Positions 26,584 to 36,153 of a stretch of DNA of 64,000 nt are shown here, in pieces. The position numbers and the translations under genes are program-made. Within the stretch, counting starts at the first letter, position 1. Every line of letters starts with the position of its first letter. Under the pieces are notes generated by a model. That model was not told the DNA's origin and did no database searches. It saw nothing but the letters and a program-made list of their open reading frames with translations. The DNA is from Tolypothrix sp. FACHB-123 (GTDB lineage Bacteria; Cyanobacteriota; Cyanobacteriia; Cyanobacteriales; Nostocaceae): NCBI RefSeq assembly GCF_014697075.1, contig NZ_JACJRE010000041.1, positions 1 to 64,000 of the forward strand, in the 5' to 3' direction.

Positions 26584-27894
26584 TTAGCTGGCAGTCATGA
26601 GAACCTGATCAAAAATGGCACATTGCCGCCGACTCATTTCCTTTGCAGTGTAAGGCTGGAAAGCTTGCCAGTCAGTATCTGGCTGATAACCTTTGGAAGT
26701 AGATAAAAGCCATTGAAGTTGAAGCACGACTTTAGGTAAGAGTGTGTTGGGCAGATCGCCTTCTTTAAATGTCACTGCTCTACCTGCACAACATTGATTG
26801 AGAATTTTGACAACAGAGCTTTGTTGATGGAAAATCGCAAAAATTGGTTTTTTTGCCAGAATGCAAGGGTAGAGCTTAGAAGCAGTGTAGGCAGGATCAT
26901 CGGAGCCAATCAGTAAAATAGCATCGCTATCTACCAGAGTTTGCAAAGCTTCAAAGTAAGGAATACGGTGAGGATGTTCTTCTACAAGATCGGCAACACC
27001 TAATTCTTGAGCGATCGGTTCTACCGTTTTAACTGCTCGATTATCAGGTGCATAGCTTGTACCAACAAAGTGTAATTTAACAGCTTGCCACAGTTTCGGG
27101 TTTTTGCAACGCTCTGACTGAATTCCTAAAAATAGAATTCGCACTGCCAAAGCCATATCACTGCCGCCTCGGCCTATATAAACCCAATGGCGCTTACCAT
27201 CCTTGGGGTTAAATATTGTTTGCTGAACATTTAAGGAGGAAAGTTGCTCAAAATCAGGCTCTGGAGCGCCAAAAGGTAAAATAGTAAACTGTTCTGGTTT
27301 TAGGTGTGGATATCGCTGTTGTAAAATTTCTGGATACTTTGGTGACACACTAATTATGTGACTAACTTTGCTTGTAGCTCTGGGTTCTAAAAACTTGGCT
27401 TGGAATTGAGCAAATCCGTACTTAAATCTTCCACCTGGGGGTACTTCCCTTGACTGTTTGTAATAATTACTGAGCCAGGGATCTTGAAAATCTAAGATGT
27501 AGGGGATGCTAAAGCGGCTCTGCCATCTGGGGCCTAGAGCCATACTAATAAATACGGTAGTTGAAAAGTATATTAAATCAAATTTTTTTTGATGGAGTAG
27601 GCGATCGCCTACTTTAAGTAAATAGGGAAAACATCGCAAACCCAAGTTGCCTAAACCAATTAGTTTGGTGTATTGAACAGGTAATGCTGATGTAGAAGTG
27701 ACAGGAATATGGTCGGGAATTGTTTTTGCTAATAGAGAGTCCTGAACACCTTGAACACATTCTGGTCGAACTGTCAGAATATGAGATTCCCAGCCAAACT
27801 TTTCAAAATAAGGTAGGGACATTCGTACTCGCTGATGATCGGGGGCGTTAATTGGTGGGAAATGGGGACTAACAATTAGAACTTTATAATTCAA
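26584..27894 (-). CDS. GT4-like glycosyltransferase
   Basis: A 436-residue GT-B-like protein. The N-terminus KVLIVSPHFPPINAPDHQR and the middle VYIGRGGSDMALAVRI are typical of a glycosyltransferase subgroup common in cyanobacterial and bacteroidetal polysaccharide loci. The EX7E motif is weak: SDDPAYTASKLYPCILAKKP takes its place near residue 330, where the glutamate pair is missing. The donor site may therefore differ, or the protein may have another role in the pathway. It sits 12 bases before the polymerase start, suggesting co-expression. Confidence 0.8.
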   Translation of the reverse strand: MNYKVLIVSPHFPPINAPDHQRVRMSLPYFEKFGWESHILTVRPECVQGVQDSLLAKTIPDHIPVTSTSALPVQYTKLIGLGNLGLRCFPYLLKVGDRLLHQKKFDLIYFSTTVFISMALGPRWQSRFSIPYILDFQDPWLSNYYKQSREVPPGGRFKYGFAQFQAKFLEPRATSKVSHIISVSPKYPEILQQRYPHLKPEQFTILPFGAPEPDFEQLSSLNVQQTIFNPKDGKRHWVYIGRGGSDMALAVRILFLGIQSERCKNPKLWQAVKLHFVGTSYAPDNRAVKTVEPIAQELGVADLVEEHPHRIPYFEALQTLVDSDAILLIGSDDPAYTASKLYPCILAKKPIFAIFHQQSSVVKILNQCCAGRAVTFKEGDLPNTLLPKVVLQLQWLLSTSKGYQPDTDWQAFQPYTAKEMSRRQCAIFDQVLMTAS

Positions 27895-28026
27895 TGTTTC
27901 ATACCTTACATAAATTAGTTGGTTCTTAATTCAATGCTTTTTAGTTCTAATTCTATTAGGTGAGAGGTATTACCTCAGCCCCATATTCAAAAGCCATATT
28001 CATCAATTTCAAACATTCATTCAAAG

Positions 28027-28833
28027 TTAGCGAAGTATGAATAGTCCGTTAGTATGACTTGGCAACTGAGCAGGAGAATAGAGCTTACCATGAGAGTCAA
28101 AAAGATAACAATAATAGCCAAATTGAGCTAGGTAATTCCTAATTTGCTGACCGTTATTACCGATAAGCTCTGCATAAATAGCTTTAATCCGTTGTTCCTT
28201 GAGTAAGGATTCTGCACCTTTTAAAGCTGGAATTTCATAACCTTCTACATCCAACTTCCACAAATCAACCTTTGTCATTGAGCGATTTGCTAACTCATCT
28301 GCTAGGCTTACAATCTGAATTATTTCACCTTCAGTTTCAGATATTTGATTCCAAGCTCCGTGTCCAATACTAGCTCCTATATTGTTGAGATGTAATTGTG
28401 CTGGAGATGCACCAAGCCCGGCCCGAATAATTTCAACAGGTAAGCTAGTGTGAATAGTTAAACATTCTTCTAGCCATTTGGCTGCTTCATTACCTGGCTC
28501 AAAGGCTAATATTTTACCTTGCGGTATCCATTGAGCCAGATACATCAACATCTGACCGATATTAGCTCCTGAATCTACGATAATGGCATCTGTAGGCAGA
28601 AATTTTTGTGCCCAGTTAAGGAATGCAGCACCTTCATATTTGCCATAGACAATCCAACGATGGGTGGGGTTTGCTAGGTCAAGTTTCCAAGAAATACCAG
28701 ATCCAGTTTTTACCCAACAAATACCTTCTGAGGAGATCGCCTTTCCAAATAAGCGTTCGCAAATACCCAATTTATGTTGAAAATCGATTGGTTGTATCCA
28801 GGTTAAAGGTATTGGTAGAGAAACAGTTTTCAT
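28027..28833 (-). CDS. FkbM-family methyltransferase
   Basis: A 268-residue SAM-dependent O-methyltransferase of the FkbM family. Motif I is IIVDSGANIGQMLMYLA near residue 80, followed by ILAFEPGNEAAKWLEE, LWKLDVEGYEIPALKGAESL near residue 195, and AELIG. Relatives methylate sugars of surface glycans. The ATG at 28833 (or the one at 28836) was chosen. Either overlaps the preceding glycosyltransferase gene by about 60 bases in another frame. The overlap is unusual but the protein aligns normally with the family from the WIQP region on. Confidence 0.85.
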   Translation of the reverse strand: MKTVSLPIPLTWIQPIDFQHKLGICERLFGKAISSEGICWVKTGSGISWKLDLANPTHRWIVYGKYEGAAFLNWAQKFLPTDAIIVDSGANIGQMLMYLAQWIPQGKILAFEPGNEAAKWLEECLTIHTSLPVEIIRAGLGASPAQLHLNNIGASIGHGAWNQISETEGEIIQIVSLADELANRSMTKVDLWKLDVEGYEIPALKGAESLLKEQRIKAIYAELIGNNGQQIRNYLAQFGYYCYLFDSHGKLYSPAQLPSHTNGLFILR

Positions 28834-29872
28834 CATCTTGATCTCCATACAAAAGGGTTTGATAAAGTTTTCCATACTGCTCTACAATCACATCAGCAGA
28901 AAAACACTGCTCAGCACGTTGACGGCATTGAGAACGGTCAATATCTGGCAATTGCTTAATAGCAGCAACTCCTTCGTCAAGACTGTTAACTAAATAACCG
29001 TCAACCCCATGACGCATAATCTCTGGTAAGGCTCCTCTTGGGCAGGAGATCACAGGTGTACCGCAAGCTAAAGCTTCAGCAAAAACAATTCCAAAAGGTT
29101 CTTCCCACTCAATCGGCACAATCATCGCAGCCGCTTGCCCTAGCAGCTGATTTTTTTCAGCATCATTAACAGGGCCGATATACTCAATTCCATCTTTTCC
29201 CAAGTGAGGAACAATTTCTTCTTGCCAATATCGTCCTGCTTCTCCAGTTTGAATATGATTACCCGCAATGATTAAGCGATGTCCTGTTTTGCGAGCAATG
29301 GCGATCGCAGTATGCGCTCCTTTAATCCGTTCTACTCGACTGAGAAACACTAAAGGAGCATCTGCTGCAACTGTGGGTTGGAAAGTGTATTTCTCTAATT
29401 CAACACAATTGTGAATCCTATGCCATACTCCTCCAGATTTTTGACCAATGCTGCAAATATAATCACTGCAACCTGTAAAGGAAAGAGAACCTTGTGCAAG
29501 TTTGACACCCCAGCTTGTAGTGCAATAGCTAGGATATCGCTGATAAGACATTACCTTGGGTAGCTGAGAGCGCAGAAGCGGTAATAAATAAAGGATGCGA
29601 GAGAAACTGTGAACAATATCGGGCTGGAATTGCTGCACTGCTGACCATAAGGTAATGCTGTTGTTTAAAGTATCAAATTTATTTTGCGATCGCTTCCGCC
29701 GCCAAGAAAACAACTGAGTTGCAGATGAGGTTGAGTCGGGGTGACCAACTAGTCCAACTTTGTGACCACGGGTTTGTAGCCCAGTGACTAATAAATCAAC
29801 TATACGTTCAATCCCGCCGTAAAGCTGTGGCGGTACAGGGAGTTCAGGATCGGCAGTAAGCAGGATACGCAT
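28772..29872 (-). CDS. family 4 glycosyltransferase
   Basis: A 366-residue GT-B enzyme opening MRILLTADPELPVPPQLYGG, the glycine-rich loop of a GT4 group that includes mannosyl- and glucosyltransferases. The donor domain has VFLSRVERIKGAHTAIAIA near residue 175 and IEWEEPFGIVFAEALACGT near residue 260. Its start overlaps the degraded glycosyltransferase upstream, and its end overlaps the FkbM gene. Both overlaps fit a locus rearranged by deletions. Confidence 0.88.
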   Translation of the reverse strand: MRILLTADPELPVPPQLYGGIERIVDLLVTGLQTRGHKVGLVGHPDSTSSATQLFSWRRKRSQNKFDTLNNSITLWSAVQQFQPDIVHSFSRILYLLPLLRSQLPKVMSYQRYPSYCTTSWGVKLAQGSLSFTGCSDYICSIGQKSGGVWHRIHNCVELEKYTFQPTVAADAPLVFLSRVERIKGAHTAIAIARKTGHRLIIAGNHIQTGEAGRYWQEEIVPHLGKDGIEYIGPVNDAEKNQLLGQAAAMIVPIEWEEPFGIVFAEALACGTPVISCPRGALPEIMRHGVDGYLVNSLDEGVAAIKQLPDIDRSQCRQRAEQCFSADVIVEQYGKLYQTLLYGDQDDENCFSTNTFNLDTTNRFST

Positions 29873-30306
29873 TTCAGGATGTTCAACCTTAATGACTTTA
29901 AGTTAGCGGACTCAAGTGTCTTAACAATCAACTGTGATAACTGTTTAGCTTGCTGCTCCCAACAAAATTGCTCCTGAGTACAGTAGAGGGCAGCTACTTT
30001 GCTAGCAGTTAATTTTTTCGGTTGGCAAAGTAAATCTTTTAATGCTTGAGCTAGAGCTAATGGATTACTATTAGGTATCAATTGACCAACTTCAGGATAT
30101 TGAGACAAAATTTCTCTTTAGCCATCTGTATCAGTTGCAATGACTGCTAAACCTGCTTGTAGATATTGAAAAAGTTTATTTGTCACTGTGAGATTACGAC
30201 TAGGAATATCATTGCACTATAAAGCTATACCAATATCGTGTTCAGCAATGCAGGATAATAACTCGTCATTGGGAACAGTAGAGTGAATCAATAAGCGATC
30301 GCTTAT
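29800..30306 (-). pseudogene. glycosyltransferase remnant, 5'-truncated with two stops
   Basis: Read without the stops, the frame gives HSTVPNDELLSCIAEHDIGI, then SRNLTVTNKLFQYLQAGLAV, IATDTDG and REILSQYPEVGQLI. These are the donor-site half of a GT4 enzyme whose intact relatives continue through both breaks. TAG at 30217-30219 and TAA at 30118-30120 interrupt it. The N-terminal half is missing, cut at the end of the next gene (30311). Only the last 102 residues form an open frame, and they overlap the following gene's start. It is clearly non-functional as written. Confidence 0.88.
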
Positions 30307-30310
30307 TCAT

Positions 30311-31531
30311 TTAAGTTAGATATAGCAAAGTATCTAGCAAAATTTGAACCTCTTTTTCAGAATTAAAGCGCTCTTCAGCTAAATGCCATGATGTAGATTT
30401 CATTTTTTGAATTCTCTCATAATTATTGAGTAGTTCATTTAGCCTTTCAGCCAATATGTATTCATCTTCATCAGGAAAAAGAAATCCACATCCTGGAGCT
30501 TCACGCATTAACTGCCTATGAGCAATTGTATCAGTCAAAGCTAAACAAAGACCAGCCATCATTCCGGTAAAAACTTTATTACCAATCGCCATTTGATGAA
30601 ATAGTTCTTTTCCTGGTTGTGTTCCCAGAGCAATATCATGCTCTGCAGCCAGTTTAACCATTTTATTTGGAGAAGATATTGGCTTTATTTCCAAATATTG
30701 AGCAACATCAAGTTTTTGTGCTAGAGCGTACAAGCTGCCAACAAATTCATTATTAGGATTTCCACGTAATACAAGTTTCACTGGCTTACATAGCAATGGC
30801 ATAGCTCTTATTACCTGGTCAGCGCGAGAGTGATATCCTATGGTTTGCCCAAACCAATAAATACTTATGATGTCCGAAGATGAACGCTGCTCTGGAGATA
30901 AAATTCCTTCCCTCTCTTGGATTTTTGGTGTATTGTGCCTCACTATGGGTATTTTAGAAAGTTTATTTACCTCTTTTAGCCTTTGAGCGGCTACACTGGA
31001 CATAGTTGACACATATGCACATCGTTTTAAGTAGCGTTCTTCTATATTCTTGATTAAATGAATAGGTTCCGATGAACAATCAGATAGTAAATCATGAATA
31101 TCTATAGCAAACTTACTTTTTACTTTTTGGGCAGCCCAAACAGCAGCAGGTAAAGATTGTTGTTGATGAGATATGTAAATATCAGCCTCATTTTTTGCTG
31201 CTAACATGAATAATTCTCGATTGACGTATTCACATGCATTTGCAACAATTTGTTCTGTAAGAAGCCAAGAGGCAAGTATTTTACTTAAGCGATGGCGCGT
31301 TTTAACATAGTTCCAATATATTCTAGATATGGGATTGTTAATAAAATCTAAATATATATATTTCCATTTCACACTTTTTATTATTTCTTGATCGTATTTG
31401 ACCCAACGCTCTACAAAACTTGGTGTGATTACAGTTACATCATATCCTGCTTCTGCAAGACAATTAGCATCTCTCACAAGACGAGGATTCCTGGAAGGTT
31501 GTCCATGACTCAGTAAACAAATTTTTTTCAT
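30311..31531 (-). CDS. glycosyltransferase (GT4-like)
   Basis: A 406-residue GT-B-type protein beginning KKICLLSHGQPSRNPRLVRD, a start seen in many polysaccharide-locus glycosyltransferases. IYWFGQTIGYHSRADQVIRA near residue 230 stands in the donor-domain beta-1 position, and AEHDIALGTQPGKELFHQMA near residue 295 matches the equivalent region of the neighbouring remnant. That suggests the two were paralogues in tandem. No frameshift or stop is visible. Sugar specificity is unknown. Confidence 0.82.
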   Translation of the reverse strand: MKKICLLSHGQPSRNPRLVRDANCLAEAGYDVTVITPSFVERWVKYDQEIIKSVKWKYIYLDFINNPISRIYWNYVKTRHRLSKILASWLLTEQIVANACEYVNRELFMLAAKNEADIYISHQQQSLPAAVWAAQKVKSKFAIDIHDLLSDCSSEPIHLIKNIEERYLKRCAYVSTMSSVAAQRLKEVNKLSKIPIVRHNTPKIQEREGILSPEQRSSSDIISIYWFGQTIGYHSRADQVIRAMPLLCKPVKLVLRGNPNNEFVGSLYALAQKLDVAQYLEIKPISSPNKMVKLAAEHDIALGTQPGKELFHQMAIGNKVFTGMMAGLCLALTDTIAHRQLMREAPGCGFLFPDEDEYILAERLNELLNNYERIQKMKSTSWHLAEERFNSEKEVQILLDTLLYLT

Positions 31532-31615
31532 AAATCAATAGACATGTCCGGAATATGATTTGGGTACAAAAAAATGGTAGAAAGTAAAATTGACCCTCTA
31601 CCAGCATCTAACTAA

Positions 31616-32033
31616 ATGATTAGTATCTTTGGTTATATACAAAAGTATCCCTCGCGTGCAAAGCAACTTTTAGGGATTAGTTATGGCCAATTTACTGACC
31701 TTGTAAACTATGCTAAAAAAAGTCATGAAGAAGAACAACTCAAATTTGAACAGAGGAAAGTTAGAATACATCGTCTTGGAGGTGGACGCAAAGAATTATT
31801 ATCTATCCCAGAACATGTATGTTTGTGTTTGTTTTATCTGAGATAAATACCCACATTTGAAGTTTTGGGAATGATGTTTGGTATATCAAAAACTTTATCT
31901 AATGATACTTTTCATGACTGAAGAAAAAGCATCACAAAGATTTAGATTAAATACTGATGTTTATAATGAAATAGTTTTGTTAGTGTGTGGTCTAGTAAGA
32001 CTGCGAATTGGAAATTTTGTCTTACCGAAATAA
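31616..32033 (+). pseudogene. IS5-like transposase remnant
   Basis: The first 76 residues (IFGYIQKYPSRAKQLLGISY, GGGRKELLSIPEHVCLCLFY) match the N-terminal helix-turn-helix part of cyanobacterial IS5-type DDE transposases. The match continues past an in-frame TAA (31844-31846) as IPTFEVLGMMFGISKTLSND and past a TGA (31919-31921). The middle, with the catalytic DDE residues, is missing. The C-terminal end (YNEIVLLVCGLVRLRIGNFV) appears in another frame and ends at 32033. No terminal inverted repeats or target duplication could be recognised. It is a dead element inserted between two glycosyltransferase genes, on the opposite strand. Confidence 0.85.
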
Positions 32034-32177
32034 ATTAGTATTAATTAAAAATTGTGTTTTCGTCGGGCAAGATTATGTATTTTTCAGATCTAAACTATCA
32101 ATAACTATATCAAACACTGATTTCTTCGTTGAAACAGAATCTGCAAGGACTGGTCTCAAAGCCTTGTAAATATTGGC

Positions 32178-33206
32178 TTACGAGTTTTCGGATGGGTCTA
32201 TTAAAAACTTATTTTCCTTAAGTCTCGATAACTTCCATCCTAAAGCTAGGCTAATGTATCCGTACTGATATGCAAACCCCTGAATATATTTTGCCCTCTT
32301 CCAGCCCAAAAATGAGGACAAAAGCTTAAATATTAGTCCACCTGAGGGTTCCAAATCAGAACCACCCAATTCTTTAGCCTTTGCTTCTGCCTTTTGTTGT
32401 AGATATGGTACATGAGGATAGACTTCATAAAGAAAACGTTGAAAAACAGTAGCACAAGCATGGCGTGTACGTGGACTGTCGTCTTTCAGCAAGAGATTAT
32501 TGCTACTAAGTTCTAGAGCTAGAAAAGCAGATTCCCATGCTTTTCTAGATTTGGAACCACTAAGACTATTAGAGTTGCCTGATCTATAGTATGATTTAGC
32601 TCCTTTGCAAAACTTCACTTCTTGGCTAGACAGGAGAATACGGACAAAATATTCACCATCGTCATTTAATGATAGATTTTCACTCCAAAAGCCAGCCTTG
32701 TCAGCAATCTTGCGAGGAACTAACCAAGCAGCAGGGTGCATCATCCAGTGTCCTTCCCAAGCACAAATCAGCCAGTCAACAGGTGACATATCTACCCAAA
32801 GAGGCTGAGGAATAAACAAAGCTTCTGAGGGAGTTTTGTAAAATCTTGCCCATGCTCCTGAAGCGATATAATTTGAATTGCGATCGCTATTTAAAAGTTG
32901 TACTTGTCGTTCTATTTTGTCAGGTGCTAACAAATCGTCAGCATCTAAATATTGAATAAAATCACCTTGTGCTTCTTGTAATGCGCGATTTCTTGCAGCA
33001 CTGGCTCCTCGATTATTTTGACTGATAACTTTGACGCCGCATGGCTCAAATTTCTTCGCTATCTCTAAACTGTCATCAGTTGAACCATCATCTACCAAAA
33101 GAACTTCTATATTTTCCCAAGTTTGCTCTAGGGCAGATTCTAAAGTCGCTGCTAGCCAAGGTGCAGAATTATAACAAGGAATAAGGATAGATACTAATGG
33201 CTTCAT
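32178..33206 (-). CDS. family 2 glycosyltransferase
   Basis: A 342-residue GT-A inverting glycosyltransferase opening SILIPCYNSAPWLAATLESA, with VLLVDDGSTDDSLEIA near residue 35 and the metal/nucleotide motif IQYLDADDLLAPDKIERQ near residue 90. This type elongates surface polysaccharides with UDP- or GDP-sugars. The C-terminal 100 residues are variable. It lies between the IS remnant and the frameshifted acyltransferase and appears intact. Confidence 0.9.
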   Translation of the reverse strand: MKPLVSILIPCYNSAPWLAATLESALEQTWENIEVLLVDDGSTDDSLEIAKKFEPCGVKVISQNNRGASAARNRALQEAQGDFIQYLDADDLLAPDKIERQVQLLNSDRNSNYIASGAWARFYKTPSEALFIPQPLWVDMSPVDWLICAWEGHWMMHPAAWLVPRKIADKAGFWSENLSLNDDGEYFVRILLSSQEVKFCKGAKSYYRSGNSNSLSGSKSRKAWESAFLALELSSNNLLLKDDSPRTRHACATVFQRFLYEVYPHVPYLQQKAEAKAKELGGSDLEPSGGLIFKLLSSFLGWKRAKYIQGFAYQYGYISLALGWKLSRLKENKFLIDPSENS

Positions 33207-33226
33207 GCAGTTTGCTATATTATAAT

Positions 33227-34475
33227 TTATCTTTTAACATTATTAAGTATTTTCGAGAAGCAGTTTTTTATAAAAAACTGCTTAATTATTGGTTGTATAA
33301 CTATTTCTAATAAAGTTGACAAACATATTGTCACTGCAAACCATAATATTAGACGAATAGCAAAACTCCAACTTGTGCCTTGATAAGGAAAATAATCATG
33401 TATCAATCGCATTATGGGCATATGAAGAATATAAAATGCATAAGATATTCGTCCAATAGGAGCTAATATGGCTAATATAGTTACTTCACTCTTAAATGGA
33501 AAAATTATTGTAGCAGCTACAGTTAAAACTGTTGATACTATCCATGAAGTATTTTCAAACAAACGACCTATAAGCATTAAGAGAACAATATTCGTTAACG
33601 GGATAGCAAAGCAAATTAACTGTAGCCATTATTAGATATCGTAATTGGCGATGAGTCACCTCAGCAAAAATTAGTACACAAATAGGCAACAATGCTAGAT
33701 CAGATAAATTAACGATAGCAGCAGATGGATTAGAAAAACCTAAGCTATTTAAAAATACTTTTCCTGTACTAAAAAAATTTGTAGCAGTTAACAGTAATAA
33801 ATAACTGAATAATGGTATTTTCTGAGAGTTTGTTTGGATACACTGAACTTTCCAAGCAAACCCTAGACCGATTAACCAAAATATCCAACCTGCTGCGTAA
33901 CTCGACCAAAGCTGTGGCGTCTGTGGAATCAACCATCCGATTGAACTGATGATCAAGCAACCCAACAGTAAAGGTGCAAGTTTTGGTTTGAAACACCAAA
34001 TTAATAAAAATAATAAATAGTACACTATTTCATAATTTAAAGTCCATATAATGGTATTGCCTTGTAATGGCGAAACTAGTAAATTTTGTAAAAATAATAA
34101 GTTCCCTAGAATATTTATCAAACTTTTTGTCGGCAAAACTACAATAGAAAAGCAGATAGCAAACCAGTATATTGGAATTAATCTAATACCTCTACGGATT
34201 AAATACAGTTTTGCGTTCTGTAAAGAAAATTTAGCTGTGTTCGTCAAACCAATCAAATAACCAGAAAGCATAAAGAAAATTAGAACTGCTGCATGACCAG
34301 CCCATAAATTTTTCAAGTATGCACTTGGTTGATAAGAAGGATCGAGAAAGTTGTTAAATCCAAAAACATGGGAATATCCTACAGCGAGAGCAGCAAAGCC
34401 TCTCAACCCTTCGAGGTTCCAATCAAATGTATATCGAGCCTTAGAACTTGATTCACTGTGAATGCTTGAGTACAT
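33227..34475 (-). pseudogene. OafA-type acyltransferase 3, frameshifted
   Basis: A membrane acyltransferase 3 (OafA/YrhL-like) that normally transfers acetyl groups to glycans across the membrane. Residues 1-300 (33555-34475) begin with FDWNLEGLRGFAALAVGYSH and contain WAGHAAVLIFFMLSGYLIG. The rest continues in another frame as FAIPLTNIVLLMLIGRLFEN and then ISYAFYILHMPIMRLIHDY (to 33227). The switch is at about 33615-33630 within a TTTGCTTTGC stretch. One base lost or gained would repair it, so a recent mutation or a sequencing error are both possible. As written the protein is broken in its last third. Confidence 0.85.
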
Positions 34476-34526
34476 TTTGTCGATAATAGTTATAGTTAGG
34501 AATAAAAATTGTTACTATTGCCTTGA

Positions 34527-35498
34527 TCAAGCTTTTATTAAATTGACTTGGCTGTTTCGTAAAACATGCTTCCAGCCATAGCGGAAATACCAGGGCTTAG
34601 AATCTGCTACATAGTGATGTAGGACTGCTTTCGGCTGAATTACTTCTTCCTGAGTTGGCATAACAATGTAGTCTTCTGCCGACACAACTTTACAAGCTTT
34701 ACCCGCCATAAGCATAGCCACAAGTGCTTGTTCCTGATAGTAATGAGTGCCTTGCTGCTGAATCATGGTTTTGCACCAGTATTCTAACTGCTCCCAGTCA
34801 ATATCTTCACTTTTTAAACCACAGATTCCTACATTCAAGCGTTCGGGAATTGCCGCTTTTGCTAATGAGGTCATTAAAGCATCAGAATATCCATAGGAAG
34901 TTTCTACATCCACCATGTGACAAGGTTGCTGGGGTGATTTCAGCCAGTCCAGCAGAACATCTGGAGTGTGGAAAAACAACATATCAGAATCAAGTACTAG
35001 TTTCCAACCCTTTGAGCCAGCGTGAATATCCGTCAATTTCCGCATATTGGGATAATTGAGGCGGCGCTCTCTGAGATAGGGAAACTTCATTTGGGGTAAG
35101 TATTTATCTAGATGTTCTTCTAGTTTTGGCTTAAGAATAATTTTTGCATTGGGAAAAATTCTGAGAATCTCTTTTTGAGACTCCTTTTCTAAGGAGCCAT
35201 CATCATAAATAACCGGACACAATGGAATATTTGTATGTTCTGCCATTGAATAGGCACAAAAACAGGTTTGATACCAAAACCTTTTGCCAGTTAGAAAATG
35301 AATTTCTAACGGACTAATTGCTGACTCACTCTTTACTGTTTTCAGGCGGTAGGCTGCTTGTTCCATTTGCAGTTGTGCTTGAAAGTTTACAGCCGTATTG
35401 ATTGCACCTTTCTTAAGTAATTTTTGGAGGAACCCTTTAGGAGCATAGTAGAGCTTGTAAGCAATAACTCCTGGTTTTATATTTGGGAAAAATATCAT
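34527..35498 (-). CDS. GT-A-type glycosyltransferase, GT8-like
   Basis: A 323-residue protein with a nucleotide-diphospho-sugar transferase layout. The DXD-type motif LVLDSDMLFFHTPDVLLDWL lies near residue 180, GICGLKSEDIDWEQLEYW near residue 235, and LHHYVADSKPWYF near residue 295 resembles the C-terminal HxxGxxKPW of GT8 enzymes. No membrane segments. Such proteins transfer a hexose in glycan loci. The family is inferred from motifs only. It follows the frameshifted acyltransferase gene and is intact. Confidence 0.78.
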   Translation of the reverse strand: MIFFPNIKPGVIAYKLYYAPKGFLQKLLKKGAINTAVNFQAQLQMEQAAYRLKTVKSESAISPLEIHFLTGKRFWYQTCFCAYSMAEHTNIPLCPVIYDDGSLEKESQKEILRIFPNAKIILKPKLEEHLDKYLPQMKFPYLRERRLNYPNMRKLTDIHAGSKGWKLVLDSDMLFFHTPDVLLDWLKSPQQPCHMVDVETSYGYSDALMTSLAKAAIPERLNVGICGLKSEDIDWEQLEYWCKTMIQQQGTHYYQEQALVAMLMAGKACKVVSAEDYIVMPTQEEVIQPKAVLHHYVADSKPWYFRYGWKHVLRNSQVNLIKA

Positions 35499-35512
35499 TA
35501 TTATTAATTACT

Positions 35513-36080
35513 TTATCTAACTTTTTTAGAGCTATCAAAACGAAGTGACGGACGTTCAATTAAGTTAAAAAATAACAGTGCTACCACTAAACAAAATAGC
35601 AATACACACAAATCATAGACAATATGTAAGGGTAATAATTTTAGCCATATACCTTGACGATACTGAGTTAATAGTTGGAACTGAGCTAACAGGAGTAGTT
35701 GTGATAGTCAAAGTAGCGAACCATGAATGTAAATTGCTTGGTAGTTGTGTCACATCATTATTGCCTGTTACAAACTTACGCAAAGCACAAATGCTGATAA
35801 CTATAAAAATACTAAGAATATAAGGGGGATAAATGCGACGAAGTCTTCTTAAGTAAAATTCAAAAATAGAGTTTGAACGTCTTGCTGTTAAATATATACA
35901 ATAACCACTTATAATAAAAAATATGGGCACTCCTAAGTAGCCTAAACCTACAAAATGAAAATAAAAATTATCTTCTTTAGGTATAACTTCATTGAGATGG
36001 AAAATAACTACCCAAGATGCTGCTATTCCTCTAAGAGTATCTAACCATACATTTCTATTGTGTTCTTTTTGGTTTGGCAT
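35513..36080 (-). pseudogene. acyltransferase 3 with internal deletion
   Basis: The first 130 residues are a normal acyltransferase 3 N-terminus (WLDTLRGIAASWVVIFHLNE, GYLGVPIFFIISGYCIYLTA, FYLRRLRRIYPPYI). Family members need about 350 residues, but the frame ends after 155. The authentic C-terminal end is still present in another frame: QYRQGIWLKLLPLHIVYDLC, then LLFFNLIERPSLRFDS to a stop at 35513. So the middle (roughly 150 or more residues) was deleted and the frame shifted. It is a second dead acyltransferase near the frameshifted one. Confidence 0.85.
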
Positions 36081-36153
36081 CTAATATTTTAATTGACTTT
36101 TATTTGAATTACAAAATACTTATGTGAAAATATGCTTTTAATAAAGCCTGTAT

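Noticed and set aside
31540-31600. Terminal inverted repeat for the IS5-like remnant
   Set aside because: GGTAGA and TCTACC lie close together on one side only. No matching end was found beyond 32033.
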